From contig VRMN01000003.1 of NCBI GenBank assembly GCA_008690995.1, positions 1,736,001-1,800,000 of the forward strand: a stretch of 64,000 nt of DNA, given 5' to 3'. The notes below the pieces were generated by a model. The model did no database searches and was not told the origin of the DNA. It saw nothing but the letters and a program-made list of their open reading frames with translations. Both the position numbers and the translations under genes were made by a program. This DNA is from Porphyridium purpureum. Its lineage: Eukaryota > Rhodophyta > Bangiophyceae > Porphyridiales > Porphyridiaceae. Of the stretch, positions 1 to 9,718 are shown piece by piece; position 1 is the stretch's first letter, and the number at the start of each line of letters is the position of its first letter.

Positions 1-766
1 AGGTGAGTAGATTCGCATGTTTGGGTAAAGAACGCATGATGTGCACCTCCCGCTCCAGAAGCTCGCGCTCGTCGTCGCTATGCGGCGCCATTCGCTTGAT
101 TGCCACAGCATGTTCCGAATTTCCCTTCGACTTCGCACGGTACACTTCTCCGAATGCGCCTTCGCCGATCAGCTGAAGATCTTCATAGAACAAATGGGGG
201 TCCATGTTAAGGGTGACCAAAGCACTTCCCGTCGGCTGCACGGCTGCTGCTGCTGCCACCTCGCGGTGCGTTTCACTTTCCCAGCTCTCCGCGACAAGGT
301 GTGCCCTCGTTTCCCAAACATCTTCCGCATTCAAAGCCAATGCGGCAGGCGAGCAGCGGAAACCGGGAAGAGCCGTCTCTGGAAGATCCATATCAGCCAG
401 CATCTGGTCCCCATGCGTCACGGAAACATCCATCACGTTTAGCGCGTGCATTGTTTCAGCGCCGGCCGCTCGCCGACGCGCATTTTTGCATGCTGGCGCA
501 GTCACAGTCATCCGTACGTGCCGCTCCTTTCGCTCGTCAAGTGCATGCATGCCCTTCTTCTGTCGGGTAACAGTCTTCGCAAGCGGCGCGTTTCTCGCCC
601 ACGTCGGTGGTGCATTTTCATCTGCAGCGCCGCGTTCACCTCGTGCGCTCTCCTTGTGCACAAAATTGTGCGCGTCCTTTCTATGCGTCACTGCTTCTGC
701 GGGCTCCGTAGGCCCAGATGGCCGCGCAGGTCCAAACAGAGAGCGATACAGCTCAAAGTCGTTCAT
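1..766 (-). CDS. Ser/Thr protein kinase, N-terminal part (runs off left edge)
   Basis: About 255 codons of a protein kinase are present; the rest lies left of the window. The first in-frame ATG after a stop is at 764-766. Residues 1-187 are a low-complexity Ala/Arg/Glu-rich extension with no recognised domain. The kinase domain then begins: glycine-rich loop IGEGAFGEVYRAK (about residues 200-212) and the ATP-binding lysine in AVAIK (K224), followed by an acidic helix ending at the edge with a REVHIMRSL stretch, as in the alphaC region. The DPHLFYEDLQ lead-in suggests the STE group (STE20-like), but the catalytic loop is not in the window, so subfamily and activity are unverified. A second ATG at 203-205 would start exactly at the kinase domain. 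Confidence 0.8.
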   Translation of the reverse strand, partial: MNDFELYRSLFGPARPSGPTEPAEAVTHRKDAHNFVHKESARGERGAADENAPPTWARNAPLAKTVTRQKKGMHALDERKERHVRMTVTAPACKNARRRAAGAETMHALNVMDVSVTHGDQMLADMDLPETALPGFRCSPAALALNAEDVWETRAHLVAESWESETHREVAAAAAVQPTGSALVTLNMDPHLFYEDLQLIGEGAFGEVYRAKSKGNSEHAVAIKRMAPHSDDERELLEREVHIMRSLPKHANLLT

Positions 767-1191
767 GATTGATTGTCCTATCAGAGCTATCAGCGCTCGA
801 ACGCAGAAGGCCGCCTTCGTATCCGTCTACGTGCGTGAGCTTCTGCAAGGCTGCCTTCGTTCGTACTTTTTTCCGGTCCGGACTTTCGCGCACCTGCCAC
901 CATGCCACGATGGACCATTGCTCTTGTCGTCTTGTCGGCGTCCATGCTAGAGCGTTCTTTGTCCCATTCCAAAATTTCAAACCCGTTCGCGTGCGCAAAA
1001 GTTGACAGATGTAACGGACGGATGCTGTACCTCATGTAAGCATCTTACAAATTGGAGGTACACTATTTGTGTCTCGCAACAACACGAGATCGGCGCAAGT
1101 CGTGCAGGCTTCCCGTTTCCGCTCTGCAATAAGCTTTTGTGACTGATGCAATGCTCCACTCGCTGGGCTCCAAGCAAGCGTCCCCCACGAA
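767..1191. other. Intergenic, kinase upstream region
   Basis: About 425 bases between two minus-strand genes. It must hold the kinase promoter and the 3' end of the next gene. I see no gene, repeat or named motif in it. Confidence 0.5.
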
Positions 1192-2286
1192 TCAGGGCGA
1201 CATCTTGACACGCTTCGGCGCTTGGGCAATGGGGTCCTCAGAGTCTGCAAAGGTACTTGTATCTCTGGATTCTGATGGACCAAGAATTTGCCCCTGAGTT
1301 CCGTTGGTGCCAGAAGGAACAGCACCCTCACCAGTCGGGGAAGACTCTAGATTCATCGGAATCGCCAGATCGGAATCTGCAACACTTTGTACCTTCTCGC
1401 TCGGCAATGGAGCGGCTGGAGATTTTGGTGGAACCATATCGGCCGTATCACGATGCTCATTGCCCAACGCGTTGTTCGGTGCCGATGGAAGCGAGCACGC
1501 ACCCGGACTTAAGCCAGTATCCCCTTGATGAACCGCGCTGCTTTTCGAGTCCCCCGCAGGCCCACCATGTCCTTCTGGTTCCACTTTTACGTGTGCAGAG
1601 GCGTCCAGCTGTGCCTCGGTCTGCTCGTCGGCCTGTGTGGGGTCTGAAACCGACGCGCGAACAAGCACTGCGGACGCGCTGCCGCTCATTTGCGCGGCCT
1701 CGTCTTTAATCGGGGCCGAAGTAGCGGCACCGGGACTGAGAGCGGGGACATGTGATTCCTGTTTCAAAGGAACGTGAGATTCGGTCGCTGTGTGTTCCTG
1801 TCTCCGTGCGCACCATTGCGCAAATGCTGAGGCAGAGGCACTCCTCTGACGCAGCGCAAGCGCAGAGACAGCGCCCGAGTTCACGCCAGCGGATTGCTGG
1901 AAACTTTCGTACAAATACTCGCAGTACAGCTCAACCGTCCTGTTCAAGACGGCGGAGGCGCGCTCCGACTCGACAAATCCGTGTACTGCGTCGCGCGCAT
2001 CTGCAAACTCCTTCGAACCACGAAAATGACGCCGCAGTGCCGACCCCAGCTCAGACTTGCTGCCTGGCACCACACCTTGTTCCATCATCCTGTCCACGGC
2101 CTGGCCCAACACTTTCTTCGCATCTTGGATCAGATCGTGCCGCACGGGCTCGACACATTGCTCAACCAGAGCTTCCCACGCCGTCCCTGCGCCCGCGACT
2201 GCAACGGACGGTCCGCGTTCAAGCACGCCAGACGGACCGAATGCCGACCGTGCCAACGCCGCATGGAACTCTGCGTCTTTCTCCAT
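1192..2286 (-). CDS. Unrecognised Ala/Ser/Glu-rich protein, 364 aa
   Basis: Not recognised. The frame is open upstream to 2352 but only through a GTG, so I take the ATG at 2284-2286. The N-terminal 130 residues look folded and helical, with a segment running from about EALVEQCVEPVRHDLIQ to ARDAVHGFVES; this loosely recalls the BOD1/Shg1 helical domain of COMPASS subunits, which is a weak guess. The remaining 230 residues are low-complexity Ser/Ala/Glu/Pro and end in a basic PKRVKMSP tail, possibly a nuclear signal. The long open frame on the other strand here is its shadow. It is divergent from the AFG1 gene with only 74 bases between ATGs. Confidence 0.6.
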   Translation of the reverse strand: MEKDAEFHAALARSAFGPSGVLERGPSVAVAGAGTAWEALVEQCVEPVRHDLIQDAKKVLGQAVDRMMEQGVVPGSKSELGSALRRHFRGSKEFADARDAVHGFVESERASAVLNRTVELYCEYLYESFQQSAGVNSGAVSALALRQRSASASAFAQWCARRQEHTATESHVPLKQESHVPALSPGAATSAPIKDEAAQMSGSASAVLVRASVSDPTQADEQTEAQLDASAHVKVEPEGHGGPAGDSKSSAVHQGDTGLSPGACSLPSAPNNALGNEHRDTADMVPPKSPAAPLPSEKVQSVADSDLAIPMNLESSPTGEGAVPSGTNGTQGQILGPSESRDTSTFADSEDPIAQAPKRVKMSP

Positions 2287-2360
2287 TCTCCTCGATGCCC
2301 AGACTAACAAGTCCCAAAACTTGCTGCTGCAGAAAAGCACAGATATCTGCACAGACAGTC

Positions 2361-3794
2361 ATGAGCTCGATGGTTGGCTTGCGACGAGGATGTAGTTCCT
2401 CGTCGTTTGGATGGCACATCGCGCTACGCACCATTTGTCGGCATGCCGATTCCGAGCGCGGCAAGCGGATTCGATTACGGCACAACTCGGTTGGGAACAA
2501 CGAAGCAAGTTCGGCTTGGTCGAGCTTTAGGTGCAAGTACGAGGAGCTGGTGCACTCGGGTAAGTTACGCAGTGATGCGGCGCAGAGAACAGCGGTGGAC
2601 GTGTTTGACAACACATTCCGTCAGCTGGCCGAATCAGCCGGGCGGAGATCGCAGGGATCAAGATCAGTGCTAAGCCGATTCGCAAGCTGGGTTGGAGGCA
2701 CGTCGTCTGGCGCGGCGAAAGTGCCTGGTGTGTACATATATGGCGGCGTGGGGTGCGGTAAAACCATGCTCATGGACATCTTTTATGACCAAGTTGACTC
2801 TGTCAGCAAGCAACGCGAACACTTTCATGAATTTATGATCGACTTCCACTCCCGTGTTCACCAATTGCGATCGCGGTCCGCGAAGGTGAAGGCCGGCGAT
2901 CGTGGGGATGCACTGGAACGGTTGTGCGATAGCTACGTGCAGGACTTTCAGCTGTTGTGCCTTGACGAATTTCAGGTCACAGACATTGCAGATGCCGTGG
3001 TGCTGAAAAAGCTGTTCTCAGGACTTTTCGAGCGTGGACTGGTGCTTGTTGCAACGTCAAATCGCGCACCGGACGAGTTGTATCTCAATGGCATTCAACG
3101 GGAACTCTTCCTTCCCTTTATTCCCCTTCTCAAGAGCCATTGCCACGTTCACCGCGTGACGTCTGGTACAGACTACAGATTGGCGGGCAATCGTGTCGAA
3201 AGTTTGTACGTGGTGTCGACGCCGGGCGCCAGCAATACAGTGGCTGAAGCAGACGCACATGTTGAGCGGCTTTTTGAAAAGCTGGCTTTCCCTTCGAGAC
3301 CAGCGGCTAGGAAGCTCGCCGTGGAGATGGGGCGAACACTCACTGTCCCTTTGTGTGCAAGCGACGCCGCCTTGTTCGACTTTGAGGATTTATGCGAAAG
3401 GCCATTGTCAGCGACAGATTATTTGGCGCTTTGTCAAAATTTACATACGCTTTGCATCAAGGGAATTCCCGTGCTAAGGGTGCTATCAGACCGAAATGTC
3501 GCGCGCCGTTTTATTACGCTGGTGGACGAGATGTATGAACACCGCGTGAAGCTGATTTGCTCTGCCGCAGCATCTCCAACGATGCTGTTTGATTTTGAAG
3601 AGTACTCTGGTGACCGCCAGCATGCGCCAGAGGAAGTTTTTGCTGCCGATCGAACGGTGTCGCGCTTGTTGGAAATGCAGACTTCCGAGTACCTCGAGAC
3701 GCCGTGGCGTCATGAGGACCGCCAGAGCCAAGCGTTTGCGGGCGTGAATCCGTTCGAGAATGTGTCGAAGAAGGCAGAGCTAGATGCTCTGTGA
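2361..3794 (+). CDS. AFG1: AFG1/LACE1-family mitochondrial AAA ATPase, 477 aa
   Basis: A mitochondrial ATPase of the AFG1/LACE1 family, thought to help clear or assemble inner-membrane respiratory proteins. Walker A GGVGCGKTMLMD lies near residues 127-138 and Walker B LLCLDEFQVTDIADAVV near 196-212, followed by the family's sensor region ATSNRAPDELYLNGIQR. The ATG at 2361 gives an Arg/Ser-rich, acid-free leader (MSSMVGLRRGCSSSS), as expected for mitochondrial import. The frame stays open far upstream, but that stretch is antisense to the neighbouring gene and unlike the family. The length suits the family. The stop is 76 bases from the convergent phosphatase gene. Confidence 0.92.
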   Translation: MSSMVGLRRGCSSSSFGWHIALRTICRHADSERGKRIRLRHNSVGNNEASSAWSSFRCKYEELVHSGKLRSDAAQRTAVDVFDNTFRQLAESAGRRSQGSRSVLSRFASWVGGTSSGAAKVPGVYIYGGVGCGKTMLMDIFYDQVDSVSKQREHFHEFMIDFHSRVHQLRSRSAKVKAGDRGDALERLCDSYVQDFQLLCLDEFQVTDIADAVVLKKLFSGLFERGLVLVATSNRAPDELYLNGIQRELFLPFIPLLKSHCHVHRVTSGTDYRLAGNRVESLYVVSTPGASNTVAEADAHVERLFEKLAFPSRPAARKLAVEMGRTLTVPLCASDAALFDFEDLCERPLSATDYLALCQNLHTLCIKGIPVLRVLSDRNVARRFITLVDEMYEHRVKLICSAAASPTMLFDFEEYSGDRQHAPEEVFAADRTVSRLLEMQTSEYLETPWRHEDRQSQAFAGVNPFENVSKKAELDAL

Positions 3795-3869
3795 GAGAAA
3801 ACGAATTAGAAATACGGGAGTCCGATGAAGCGACGATTTGCATACACCTCATGTATCAATTAATACTGG

Positions 3870-5018
3870 CTAACGTGTCTCGTCGTCATCGACTAAGGGA
3901 TAGAACAGAAAGACGCGGCTCTCGCTATTCTTCCACGCTGCTGTGAGCAAGCGCGCTTCCGCGTATGTGAGATTATTGACTTTCTGGGTGGCAAGCACTC
4001 TGCCGAGTGCGTGCAAAAACACTGCGTGGCTGATGACCACTACTTCATTCTCCGGCTGAAGCAAGAGGAACTCGACAAATCGTCTCACGCGATCTTCGAG
4101 CAGAATTTGGCTTTCAATCCATGTACGCCACACCTTGAAGCCGCCATGGTATGTACCGAATACGCGGGTTTTGCGGTGCTCAGACTGCGTACCGGCCTTG
4201 TTCTGCGCCCAAAGCACATCTTGCTCATAGTCGACACTCGAAAAATCAAACCCGAAAGGCTCAAACTCGTTCCGCAGCTCGGAAAGGGGCCGACGAGTAT
4301 CACAGAAATGAGTGCTGATTTCCTCTCGACAGAGCTCCGTAGAAACTTTGCGCAGCGGAGGTCGCTTGCGATCGGATCCGTTCGAGCCAGACGTGTACTC
4401 ATCCAGCCGCGCCGCGTAGATGTTACACGCTGTCTGCAAGGCACGCGTCAAGGTCGAGGTGATCAAAAGATCGGGCTTGCAAATCTCGCCCTCGTTTTCC
4501 AATCCAATTTGAAGCTTAGCGCACTGCGCAAGGCCCTTGGCTGTCAGCCGAGCGTCGGTCTGCGCGGGATTGTTGAAGTCCAGTGTGGCGTTATGTGTTC
4601 CATTTCCGTGCCGAATGAAGCGCACACGCTTGGGCTGCTGCGCGAAGCGTTTGCCTGGCGGCAGGTGAGTTGCGTCCGGCGTTGTTGCCGTAATTACCGA
4701 GTCCACAGTGACGCGGTAGTCCAAGCCAAGCAGCGGATCTTTCAGCCGCTGACCATCCGACTTGCGCAGTGCTTCTTCCTCATTCTGTGTCCCGACTTGC
4801 TGCTCAACCTCTGCTGCCGCACCCATCATCTTGCACCTCTCGCCATGACCTCCCGTCACCGGCACGTGCTGATGCTTTTCCAGAGCAGACGCGCTATTCG
4901 TCCGCTGACCATTCCCGCCGCCGCTGGCTCTGTGCCACAACCACCCCCAAATGAACCCAAGCATCTCTGGATGGTGTTCCTGCCGCCGATGCGAGCCCAC
5001 CTTGTAATCAGCAGCCAT
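3870..5018 (-). CDS. Histidine phosphatase (phosphoglycerate-mutase-like) family protein, 382 aa
   Basis: Branch-1 histidine phosphatase fold. The phosphate-accepting histidine is in IRHGNGTHN (RHG at 136-138), a conserved Arg in STLTRALQT (188-196), the acid in CREEIS (about 230-235) and the second catalytic histidine in VVVISHAVFLHALG (H331). The RHG-N-T-H-N pattern is common in plant and algal phosphoglycerate-mutase-like proteins of unknown substrate. Residues 1-115 are a poorly conserved N-terminal extension with a Trp-rich patch; a start at the later ATG near residue 64 is possible. Substrate not predictable. Confidence 0.85.
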   Translation of the reverse strand: MAADYKVGSHRRQEHHPEMLGFIWGWLWHRASGGGNGQRTNSASALEKHQHVPVTGGHGERCKMMGAAAEVEQQVGTQNEEEALRKSDGQRLKDPLLGLDYRVTVDSVITATTPDATHLPPGKRFAQQPKRVRFIRHGNGTHNATLDFNNPAQTDARLTAKGLAQCAKLQIGLENEGEICKPDLLITSTLTRALQTACNIYAARLDEYTSGSNGSDRKRPPLRKVSTELCREEISTHFCDTRRPLSELRNEFEPFGFDFSSVDYEQDVLWAQNKAGTQSEHRKTRVFGTYHGGFKVWRTWIESQILLEDRVRRFVEFLLLQPENEVVVISHAVFLHALGRVLATQKVNNLTYAEARLLTAAWKNSESRVFLFYPLVDDDETR

Positions 5019-6821
5019 CCGCCTTCCTCGGCTCCTAAACTACCAGACCCAGTGTGCAATCGTCCTTCTGAGGAGCAAGGTACACGACCAATGCGCGGTG
5101 TCTCTCTACCTCTCGCCACCAAAAGACTTTGGACGTGAGTGAGAGCCGAAGAGGAAGTACACAATTAAGAACGCAAGAGCATATCTCGGCATGTGTGCCT
5201 CTCGCGCGCCGCCTGAATTATGTACCTCGGACGAGCACGTGCCGTGGAGTTTAGCGGACTCCAGGTCAATCCGACGATACCATGACCGCGCGGCTCGCCC
5301 CCCTTTGTTCCATGTGGAAACTCACGTTCCCACCAATCGGCCGAATCTCGCCCGCCTCTTTTTTTCTTGGAGAAAATACGTTCGGGTGCTCGGAAGTGTA
5401 CCTTAATGCGCTTCGGCCGGTTTACTGTGATAGTGTACAGTGATGTCGTATCGGTTCGGATGTCGCAAGCGGTTGCGCCGGGAAGGACAGAGGGACGCAC
5501 CTAGTTTTGGCGAGCTGGTATGGCGAGTGGTAGGCCAGCGCTGGGTTCCGAAGGAGTCAGTATGGAAGGCGCTTCAAATTAGTGTTCTGAGCCGTGCCGC
5601 ATCTGTTGCAATGGAGAAAACACGCGTTATCGAGTAATGTGTGTTGTGACTGTGATAACGAGCTCGAAGTGGTGTTCGACTTCGAATGTCTGCTGCACCT
5701 TCGATGCGCACACGCACGTGAAGTCGAAAGGGCATTGGATTTGTGTCGTCAAGTGCTCAAACATTGTGCAAAATGACACCACGTTCGAGACTCTCGCGAT
5801 CTGAAAATCGAGGGCCAGGAGGCCCGATGCAGTGACGGGCAAATGACTGGGACTCTAGCACGCCCGCGCGTTCTCTCGTGTGTTGCGGCGCGTGAACATG
5901 CCTGTGCCGACGATAAAATGTCAAATAACAAAGACGAGTTCAACCCGCTTGGACACGGAAAAAGTGTTTGCCAGACCACGCCCGTTTGGTGCAGTACCCA
6001 GAACGGCACCTCGCTTCAGCGCTGCAGCGCGCTCTTCAAGCATATCCGATTGCAGCCGGAAACGCGTTCCACGACGCTGTCAATTTTGCTAGACGTGGAG
6101 CCGGAGTCCGCATCGGCGCGTTGTGGTGCTGCGGAACGAGTTGAGTGCCGCGCCCGGATCGATCCGACATCACTGCGTGATTAGGGTTTCTGGCAACGCG
6201 CGCGTCTGTGTGTGTTTCAAATGCTTGCGGCAGCCGGGTATTCCATGTGAGCAATTCAAAAGAGCGCAACGAGATAAGAAGGACTGGCCGATTTTGATAG
6301 CAAGGCGGCAAACGCTGGGGGCGGGGGGCGTGGGGGTTGATGGTGTTGCGGTGTTTGGCACGTGGGGGTGGGTGTGTTCGTGCGTGCATCTTGGTCAAGG
6401 CGGTCCTTGATTGTGAGGGGGTGGGGAGAGAAGAAGAGAGACGACAGAGCGCGCGCGACGCGGCAGGGTCAAGCGTGTAGAGAGGGAGGACCGCGTGCGC
6501 GTGCTCGTGTAAAAAGTGCGCGCCGCAAGGTTCATTTCCGACGTGCGTGCGGGTTGGGAAATTGGCGGGTTGTTGTTGGTTTTTTTTCTTTCTTTCTACG
6601 GGAGTAAGGGATTGAGTGCGAGCGAGATAGCTCGTGTGAGGACGTGGTGCTCGCGCCGCCGGTCTGCGTGGAGGAAGAAGAGCCGTTGCGGCGTGAATCG
6701 AGTGGAGGGGAAGAAGGAGAGGGAGGAGGAACGGAGAAGAGACTCCGGCAGATCACACAGAACAGATACGACGGGAAATCTTCTGTGCGGTTGGTCCGGA
6801 GACGAGTCTGGTCCCTGGAGC
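5019..6821. other. Intergenic region between divergent phosphatase and Rgp1 genes
   Basis: About 1.8 kb with no convincing gene. It contains one GTACAGT element (5435-5441), a T-run near 5360, and from about 6300 onward a G-, GT- and GA-rich sense-strand tract leading into Rgp1. Short open frames on both strands have no recognisable similarity, and none shows a clear splice pattern. Part of the right end is probably Rgp1 5' UTR. Confidence 0.55.
5435..5441 (+). promoter_or_regulatory. GTACAGT element, single copy
   Basis: Exact copy within GTACAGTGATGTC, a 13-base string repeated exactly at 50715. Function unknown; see the finding on this element. Confidence 0.35.
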
Positions 6822-9005
6822 ATGCCAGGGACAGCGGCGGAGCAGTCAGCGAATGGTGGCTTGCACTCCGCCGCTCCTAGAGACGCAGGACGTACGGCTT
6901 CTCTCCAGCCGATCAAGCCATCCTCCATGGCCTCGGATCGAGCCAGCGTTGCGGCCACTCGCGTGGATGGAGCCCCAAATGCAGGATCCGCCACGCTTCG
7001 TGTCTCAGTTGATGAGCCATATTATCTCCCTGGCTCGCGGTTCAGCGCGTCAGTCGTAATCCGGTACTCAAACCCGGAGCTCATCTCGCTCGACTCTTCG
7101 CTTTCTTCTTCCGACTCGGGTGTGCCGACAGAAGGGGTACCAACTCTGCAGCTCAGCGGCGACAGTATAAGCATACCAAACGAAGGCTCTGGCAATGCCA
7201 CCCCCAGCTTTCCGATACTAGGAGATGCGGCGATGAAGCTGGAGGCGCGACGGCCAGAGATCTCACCGGTGTGGATTGCGCCGAGGGAAGTCCCGACGCC
7301 CAAGACCCCCCTGCAAGGCTCAAACCAGCGCCTGTCGTTGAGTATCTCGGTTGCGAACGCAGCGCCTGGGAGCGCTCTTTTGTCGGCCAGGACACCGAGT
7401 CTTGTTTTCGGCGGGAGTAACACCGGAGTGAACTCGCAATCGAAGGGAGCGGAACGGACAAGACATGTCCTTAAGGTTGAGATGGTTGCGGCCGAAATAC
7501 TAGGTCGATGGGGCGCCGACCGTGCTTGGATTGCGCCGAATGGGCACGGTTCTTTCGATCGCAATGCAGTGCTTTCCTCTGGCGGGATGAATGGAAGCCG
7601 CGAATCTGGCATCAATTCACCCATGAGGGCGCCCTTGGGTGGGGATAATTTGGATGGTAAGAGTCCGGCGTGGCGAGAGGCGCTCGATGACATTGCGTTG
7701 ACAGGGAAAGAGGGTGATCCGTACTGCGGTTTCATATTCCGATCGCAGCCTCACGTCATCGCAACCCGAGAGACCGTAGGCTTGGGCTCGCAGGTTTCGT
7801 TTCGTGTTCATTGCTTGCTGCCGAATTCTATCCCGCCCACGTTTCGTGGCGTCGCGATGCGATACACGTATTCTCTCTCACTGGTTGTCGTGTTAAATGG
7901 GGGCTTGCCAAAGACTCTGAGAGTTCCGTTTCGCGTGCTTGTGCCAGGCATGCATGACGCGTCGGGTTCGCCTCAATTGAAGATGATTCCCGTGCCTTTG
8001 GCGCTCCCTGCGTTTCGTGTGCCAAACCTGCTGCTTGAAAGCACGCATCCGTCTCCTCTGCAGCTTGTGTCGCAACCTCTGAACTTTGCTGGTGATCACG
8101 AAAACCTGCAAGAGATGATCGCGGTGTCGCTGAACGGGCGTCTGTCGGCGTATCGAACGGACGCCGAACTGTGGAAGAACAATTTGTTGGACGATTCCCA
8201 ATCGTCAATAGCCGCAGAATTGGAGGCCGAAATGCGAGCGCGTCGCTCCTCTGTGCTTCCACGCAAGTCAAGTGGGGGTGACGGCGAGTCAGAGGTAGCG
8301 TCGCAAAAATCTGGAAATGTAGCAGGCCAGATAGGACAAGGTCTGAGTGCGCCAATGCCTCCTGCTGGTGAGCTCGCCCCGCCGCGGTCGTCGCCCGTGT
8401 ACAGAATTTCGTTTGGGAGCAAGTTACTCGTGCTGATCCATCTAGTGGATCGAATGCACCGACTAGGCGATACACTCGGGGCCGTGCTCGACTATTCACA
8501 AGCGAGCTGGCCGTGTCACAAAGTGGAAGCGCGGTTAGAAGTCCAGGAGGTTTTGCTGCCAAAGAAGGCGCGTGGTAGCAAAGAGGGTCGTGCCGTATCA
8601 GGTGAGGGTGTGATGTTCCGGCGGACGTACGGCGAGTTTGTTGAAAAGGCACTGAATTGCGAAAGCACCCATTTTCTGTGCGGAATTCCACACGACGCGC
8701 CGGTGAGCTTCTCGACTGATGTGGTGGCGGTCCGCTGGTTCATGCACTTCAAATTCTGGACGCCGAGCGAGGCGACAGTCGCTGCGCTGGTCCGACAGGG
8801 AGCAGCGACTGGGAATGAGGGAGTGCACAGTTTGGGCGCGGCATCACAGGACATTTTGCCTGGCGTTGAGCGACTATTTGTGGAGGACCAGCACTTTCAA
8901 GAGCAGAACATGGAGGTCTTGTCGTGGTCGCTGCCCATCCACGTATCGGCAGGCAACCGGGACTCGTTCCTGACCGTTCCGTGTACCAGTATAAAACTAA
9001 GCTAA
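6822..9005 (+). CDS. RGP1: Rgp1-family protein (Ric1-Rgp1 Rab6/Ypt6 GEF subunit), 727 aa
   Basis: Arrestin-fold partner of Ric1; the complex activates Rab6/Ypt6 in retrograde transport to the Golgi. Three family blocks are visible: an N-terminal arrestin strand RVSVDEPYYLPGSRFSASVV, the central DPYCGFIFRSQP followed by PPTFRGVAMRYTYSLSLVVV and LRVPFRVLVPG, and a C-terminal block with RISFGSKLLVLIHLVDRMHR, a GDTLGAVLDYS turn and STDVVAVRWFMHFKFWT. Long Ser-rich inserts separate them, so it is larger than yeast Rgp1. I chose ATG 6822; the frame is open upstream to 6516 without an ATG and reads as GA-rich leader. No Ric1 gene is in the window. Confidence 0.85.
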   Translation: MPGTAAEQSANGGLHSAAPRDAGRTASLQPIKPSSMASDRASVAATRVDGAPNAGSATLRVSVDEPYYLPGSRFSASVVIRYSNPELISLDSSLSSSDSGVPTEGVPTLQLSGDSISIPNEGSGNATPSFPILGDAAMKLEARRPEISPVWIAPREVPTPKTPLQGSNQRLSLSISVANAAPGSALLSARTPSLVFGGSNTGVNSQSKGAERTRHVLKVEMVAAEILGRWGADRAWIAPNGHGSFDRNAVLSSGGMNGSRESGINSPMRAPLGGDNLDGKSPAWREALDDIALTGKEGDPYCGFIFRSQPHVIATRETVGLGSQVSFRVHCLLPNSIPPTFRGVAMRYTYSLSLVVVLNGGLPKTLRVPFRVLVPGMHDASGSPQLKMIPVPLALPAFRVPNLLLESTHPSPLQLVSQPLNFAGDHENLQEMIAVSLNGRLSAYRTDAELWKNNLLDDSQSSIAAELEAEMRARRSSVLPRKSSGGDGESEVASQKSGNVAGQIGQGLSAPMPPAGELAPPRSSPVYRISFGSKLLVLIHLVDRMHRLGDTLGAVLDYSQASWPCHKVEARLEVQEVLLPKKARGSKEGRAVSGEGVMFRRTYGEFVEKALNCESTHFLCGIPHDAPVSFSTDVVAVRWFMHFKFWTPSEATVAALVRQGAATGNEGVHSLGAASQDILPGVERLFVEDQHFQEQNMEVLSWSLPIHVSAGNRDSFLTVPCTSIKLS

Positions 9006-9718
9006 CAATCTTTTTTTTTTGAAGCCGCGATAAAGTTGAATTCGAAACCTGGATTTGTAGATCCTCGGATGATTGTGTCGATAGGGCTTACGAAGGACGT
9101 GCCGAATCTTCGCGCGCGCGGAGCACCGGCTGTGGACGCGCCACAGCGTCGGCCTTCATTCTGACTTGGCGAGCCATTGCACGGATGAAGACTCGCTGGC
9201 CGCTCATGTACTGGCAATACTGGAATTCGTCGAGCTGCTCATGCTTGAACTCCGCTGAGGTGCTCCTCTGCACGCGAGCGCATGACCTAGCCGTAGCGCG
9301 CACACGCGCCTCGCTCGTTACCAGGTCTTCTTGCGTTTCGGTTGAGCCGTTTCTGTGACGCGCGAAACCCTAAAATCTGCGGCCACGATCTCGCGTTGTG
9401 CAGCGAGCGCATTACCGCATTCCACGTGTGCCCAGACTCGGCGCGTTTCAGTGCACACGTGGTGTGCCATTGCATTGCAATGGCGTGTGTACAGCGAGGG
9501 TGTTCAGTGCGCGTCGTGTGGTGGTGGTGTTCTCAGATCACATTTCGTGTGTGTGTTTGTGTGACAGGCGGCAACGCATCGAGAGAAGCTGTGAGGTGGG
9601 AAGAGAGGGAGAGAGAGGAGCAGGTGACGCGTGTGTGCGTGTTGAGAAAAGTTTGGTGAGGCATAGAGTCTATCTACATACAATCGGCGTTTTGGGGTAA
9701 GCGCGAGCTCTACTTGGA
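9006..9718. other. Intergenic, upstream of GT4 gene
   Basis: About 700 bases. The right half is GT- then GA-rich on the plus strand (9540-9630), like other leaders here. A minus-strand open stretch at 9088-9303 ending in a Gln/Met/Arg-rich helix has no in-frame ATG and I could not build a spliced gene from it. Confidence 0.5.

Noticed and set aside
1752-2360. Upstream in-frame extension of AFG1 by about 200 codons
   Set aside because: It is Arg/Pro/Ser-rich antisense of the neighbouring gene and precedes a good mitochondrial leader starting at 2361.
4011-5138. 375-codon open frame on the plus strand
   Set aside because: Antisense to the histidine phosphatase gene; Cys/Arg/Leu-rich with no domain.
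7828-8691. 287-codon open frame on the minus strand
   Set aside because: Shadow of the Rgp1 gene.
9088-9303. Short minus-strand frame with a protein-like C-terminus (LDEFQYCQYMSGQRVF)
   Set aside because: No in-frame ATG, and I could not find a donor/acceptor pair that joins it to an upstream start; left unannotated.
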